NCBI GenBank assembly: GCA_964036315.1
Contig: OZ038482.1
Location: forward strand, 17,762,069 to 17,826,068
Length of the DNA stretch: 64,000 nucleotides
Direction: 5' to 3'
Origin: Acanthosepion esculentum
Lineage: Eukaryota; Mollusca; Cephalopoda; Sepiida; Sepiidae
A model generated the notes under the pieces. The model saw only the letters and a program-made list of their open reading frames with translations. It ran no database searches and had not been told where the DNA came from. Of the stretch, positions 62,330 to 64,000 are shown one piece after another. The position numbers and the translations under genes are program-made. Positions within the stretch are counted from its first letter, which is position 1; every line of letters begins with the position of its first letter.

Positions 62330-62879
62330 CATGCGTATGTACATATGATCTCCTTTGATGTAAGAAAAACGGTACTCATTGCTAAATAACAAAGCTATTA
62401 AGTATATATTAATAAATATACATAATACCTTACACTGACAGTACAACTCGGAGTTTCATGCTCAATGGATATATATATTTATATAGAGAGGAAAAAATAA
62501 TAACAGTGGAAAAGATTTTTTTTTCGTCATTAATTTACCTCATGTTGTTCTGATATATAAAAATTTATATATATCATATTCTCTCACTCACACACACACA
62601 GTGACAGAAAATACAATAAATGCTAGTTAGTTTACATTGAAATGTTAAAGCTACAGAGGTACACATCTTTAAATTAAAATTTTTATATCTCCAGTATGTC
62701 TACCTTTTTCAGACTTTTATGTTTATTGTTATTGCTTTTCACAATGTATCGGCAGTAGTTTTATAAAGGAAGGTGATTGGTTGCATCCCCACTCCACAGC
62801 CTTATATATAAAACTGATTCCCTCAGTAAAACTGTTAGTAGTTTGAATTTTTGCCATTTTTGTAATTCATTTACCCTCT
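61761..62879. other. AT-rich spacer with microsatellites
   Basis: Contains TA/TG arrays at 62,297-62,329 and other ATAC/CA-rich short repeats. No gene or transposon recognised. Confidence 0.5.
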
Positions 62880-63280
62880 GTTTGGTGTCCTGAATATGAC
62901 AAACTACATCCAGCATCAAGGCCTCTGATGAGAGATTGGAGGTTTTGAGGAGTGTAAAACCACCTCTTATTTGCTGTTCTTCCCATGGTATGGTCCCAAC
63001 TATGGGCAGATAGTGAAACCCCAAGCAGAACACTATGAAAGTATAAAACTATATTTTTATAGTAAAAATACCATCAATATATTTATTTTTAAAAAAAGAA
63101 AAAAAAAAGCAACAATACATTTTTAAAGTAACATGACCAACAATACATTTTATCTGTAGTTGAAGGCATACAGTTGCATACAAAATATATTTAGTTGAAA
63201 CCATAAAATTGTTCAGATTATTTACATGTCAGCATTGAATGACCCATGAAGGTTGATATGTCACTTAACAAAATCATAAA
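62880..63280 (+). repeat. AAAC-tailed interspersed repeat
   Basis: It runs from GTGTCCTGAATATGACAAACTACATCCAGC (split motif) through CCAACTATGGGCAGATAGTG to GCATTGAATGACCCATGAAGG and CACTTAACAAAA. It is more diverged than the copies at 31,180 and 48,228. Confidence 0.7.
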
Positions 63281-63494
63281 ACTAACACGACAAAACTCTT
63301 TCATGACATTAAACCATATAATATCTGACAATTTCTTAAAATGTATTCTGAAATATAACTTCAACAAAACTACAATATAAAATACGCATATCATCACCTC
63401 TAGTAATTATGTCCACACAAACATGAATATGCACAAAAGCTGAGTCTCATCTACCATGTATTCATCTGTGAAAGCAGAATAACTTGTATCCTAT

Positions 63495-63582
63495 TTTTCT
63501 TACTGCAAAGCTACCAAGAAAATTAAATTTGGTCATTAAATGACCCATAAGAAGTTGATATGCAATTAAACAAACAAACCTA
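63495..63582 (+). repeat. AAAC-tailed repeat, 3' end only
   Basis: ACCAAGAAAATTAAATTTGG, ATTAAATGACCCATAAGAAG and GATATGCAATTAAACAAACA match the last 80 bases of the copy at 48,228. It is truncated at the 5' side, as is usual for retroposed sequences. Confidence 0.72.
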
Positions 63583-63587
63583 CTGAG

Positions 63588-63619
<32 letters not shown>

Positions 63620-63671
63620 TTATTTTCATGATATTTACATTCAATGTAATGTATGTACATACGCACACATG

Positions 63672-63797
63672 CTTCAACGTGGCATAATGGTTAGCGAGCT
63701 TGTCTCGCTAGGTCAGTTACGACTGAGTAGTGAGTTCGATTCTCACTGGATGCCCCATACTTTCAGCCTTGTGCCACATCTAAGCTATGCTTGGAAA

Positions 63798-63800
<3 letters not shown>
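63672..63800 (+). mobile_element. tRNA-derived SINE, young-looking head
   Basis: AACGTGGCATAATGGTTAGCG (A box) and GTGAGTTCGATTCTCAC (good B box, GTTCGATTC) are spaced as in a tRNA gene. They are followed by CCTTGTGCCACATCTAAGC and an AT microsatellite. Extra bases in the anticodon-loop region and no foldable acceptor stem argue against a functional tRNA gene. It differs from the SINEs at 41,265 and 50,770. Confidence 0.72.

Positions 63801-63844
<44 letters not shown>
63801..63844. repeat. (AT)n microsatellite, SINE tail
   Basis: A pure AT run directly after the SINE body. It probably grew from the retroposon's simple-sequence tail. Confidence 0.92.
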
Positions 63845-63847
<3 letters not shown>

Positions 63848-64000
63848 CTCACACACACACAGTTATTAAAAAAGAAAAGGCATATTTCAATAATTTAATA
63901 AAAGCAAATACTAAGAGACAAACACATACAACACATTACTAGATAGGAAAAGGTTCAAAGCTATTGAAATAAATGAAAATCATTTTCAATCTTGTTTAAA

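Noticed and set aside
63678..63760. Functional tRNA gene
   Set aside because: A and B boxes are present, but the acceptor and anticodon stems do not pair and a SINE-like tail follows.

Overview
This is a 64 kb piece of an AT-rich animal genome. Spliced exons with GT/AG borders, polyadenylation signals, interspersed retroposons and Tc1/mariner, hAT, Penelope-like and Ty3/gypsy elements all point to a metazoan, and nothing looks bacterial or viral. The repeat mix (tRNA-derived and 5S-derived SINEs, GIY-YIG Penelope-like elements, short-LTR gypsy elements) and the kind of host gene fit an invertebrate. A mollusc, perhaps a cephalopod, is my guess and is not shown by the sequence.

Positions 1-22,100 hold the 3' part of one recognisable host gene on the plus strand, DNAAF11 (LRRC6/tilB/Seahorse), a dynein axonemal assembly factor. 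Six exons (2971-3048, 4002-4067, 9377-9446, 14629-14724, 17356-17429, 21850-22039) join in phase into 190 codons covering the linker, the C-terminal CS/p23-like domain and the acidic tail, followed by a polyadenylation signal at 22,058. The leucine-rich-repeat exons lie upstream of the window. The introns are filled with decayed transposons: mariner/Tc1 transposases, two non-LTR retrotransposon families, a whole antisense gypsy element (9851-13813), a 5S/tRNA SINE, and two strong hairpins.

Positions 22,100-54,300 look intergenic and repeat-built. In order they hold: a composite SINE split by a non-autonomous LTR element (23,100-25,560), a hAT transposon with a perfect 8-bp target duplication (27,497-29,706), a Ty3/gypsy element with both LTRs and a 5-bp target duplication (32,525-36,576), a TA-flanked MITE, an 83-bp tandem repeat, tRNA-derived SINEs, a Penelope-like element with a GIY-YIG remnant (about 43,300-45,510), the 3' end of another LTR element, a solo LTR, a long-TIR foldback element and further SINE copies.

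Positions 54,300-64,000 start with a less AT-rich, promoter-like stretch and a probable first coding exon (55,224-55,445) of an unidentified plus-strand gene. Its first intron probably runs to the right edge and carries a MITE, an antisense non-LTR retrotransposon, an AAAC-tailed repeat and a tRNA-derived SINE.

No CRISPR array, functional rRNA or tRNA gene, or obviously novel defence or metabolic system is present. The observations most worth following are the chimeric 5S-tRNA SINE family (three copies), the short LTR element nested in one copy, the two gypsy elements whose gag start codon abuts the LTR and overlaps the putative primer-binding site, and the nearly identical inverted fragment beside the hAT element. 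Element classes come from reading translated motifs by eye. No database search was possible.
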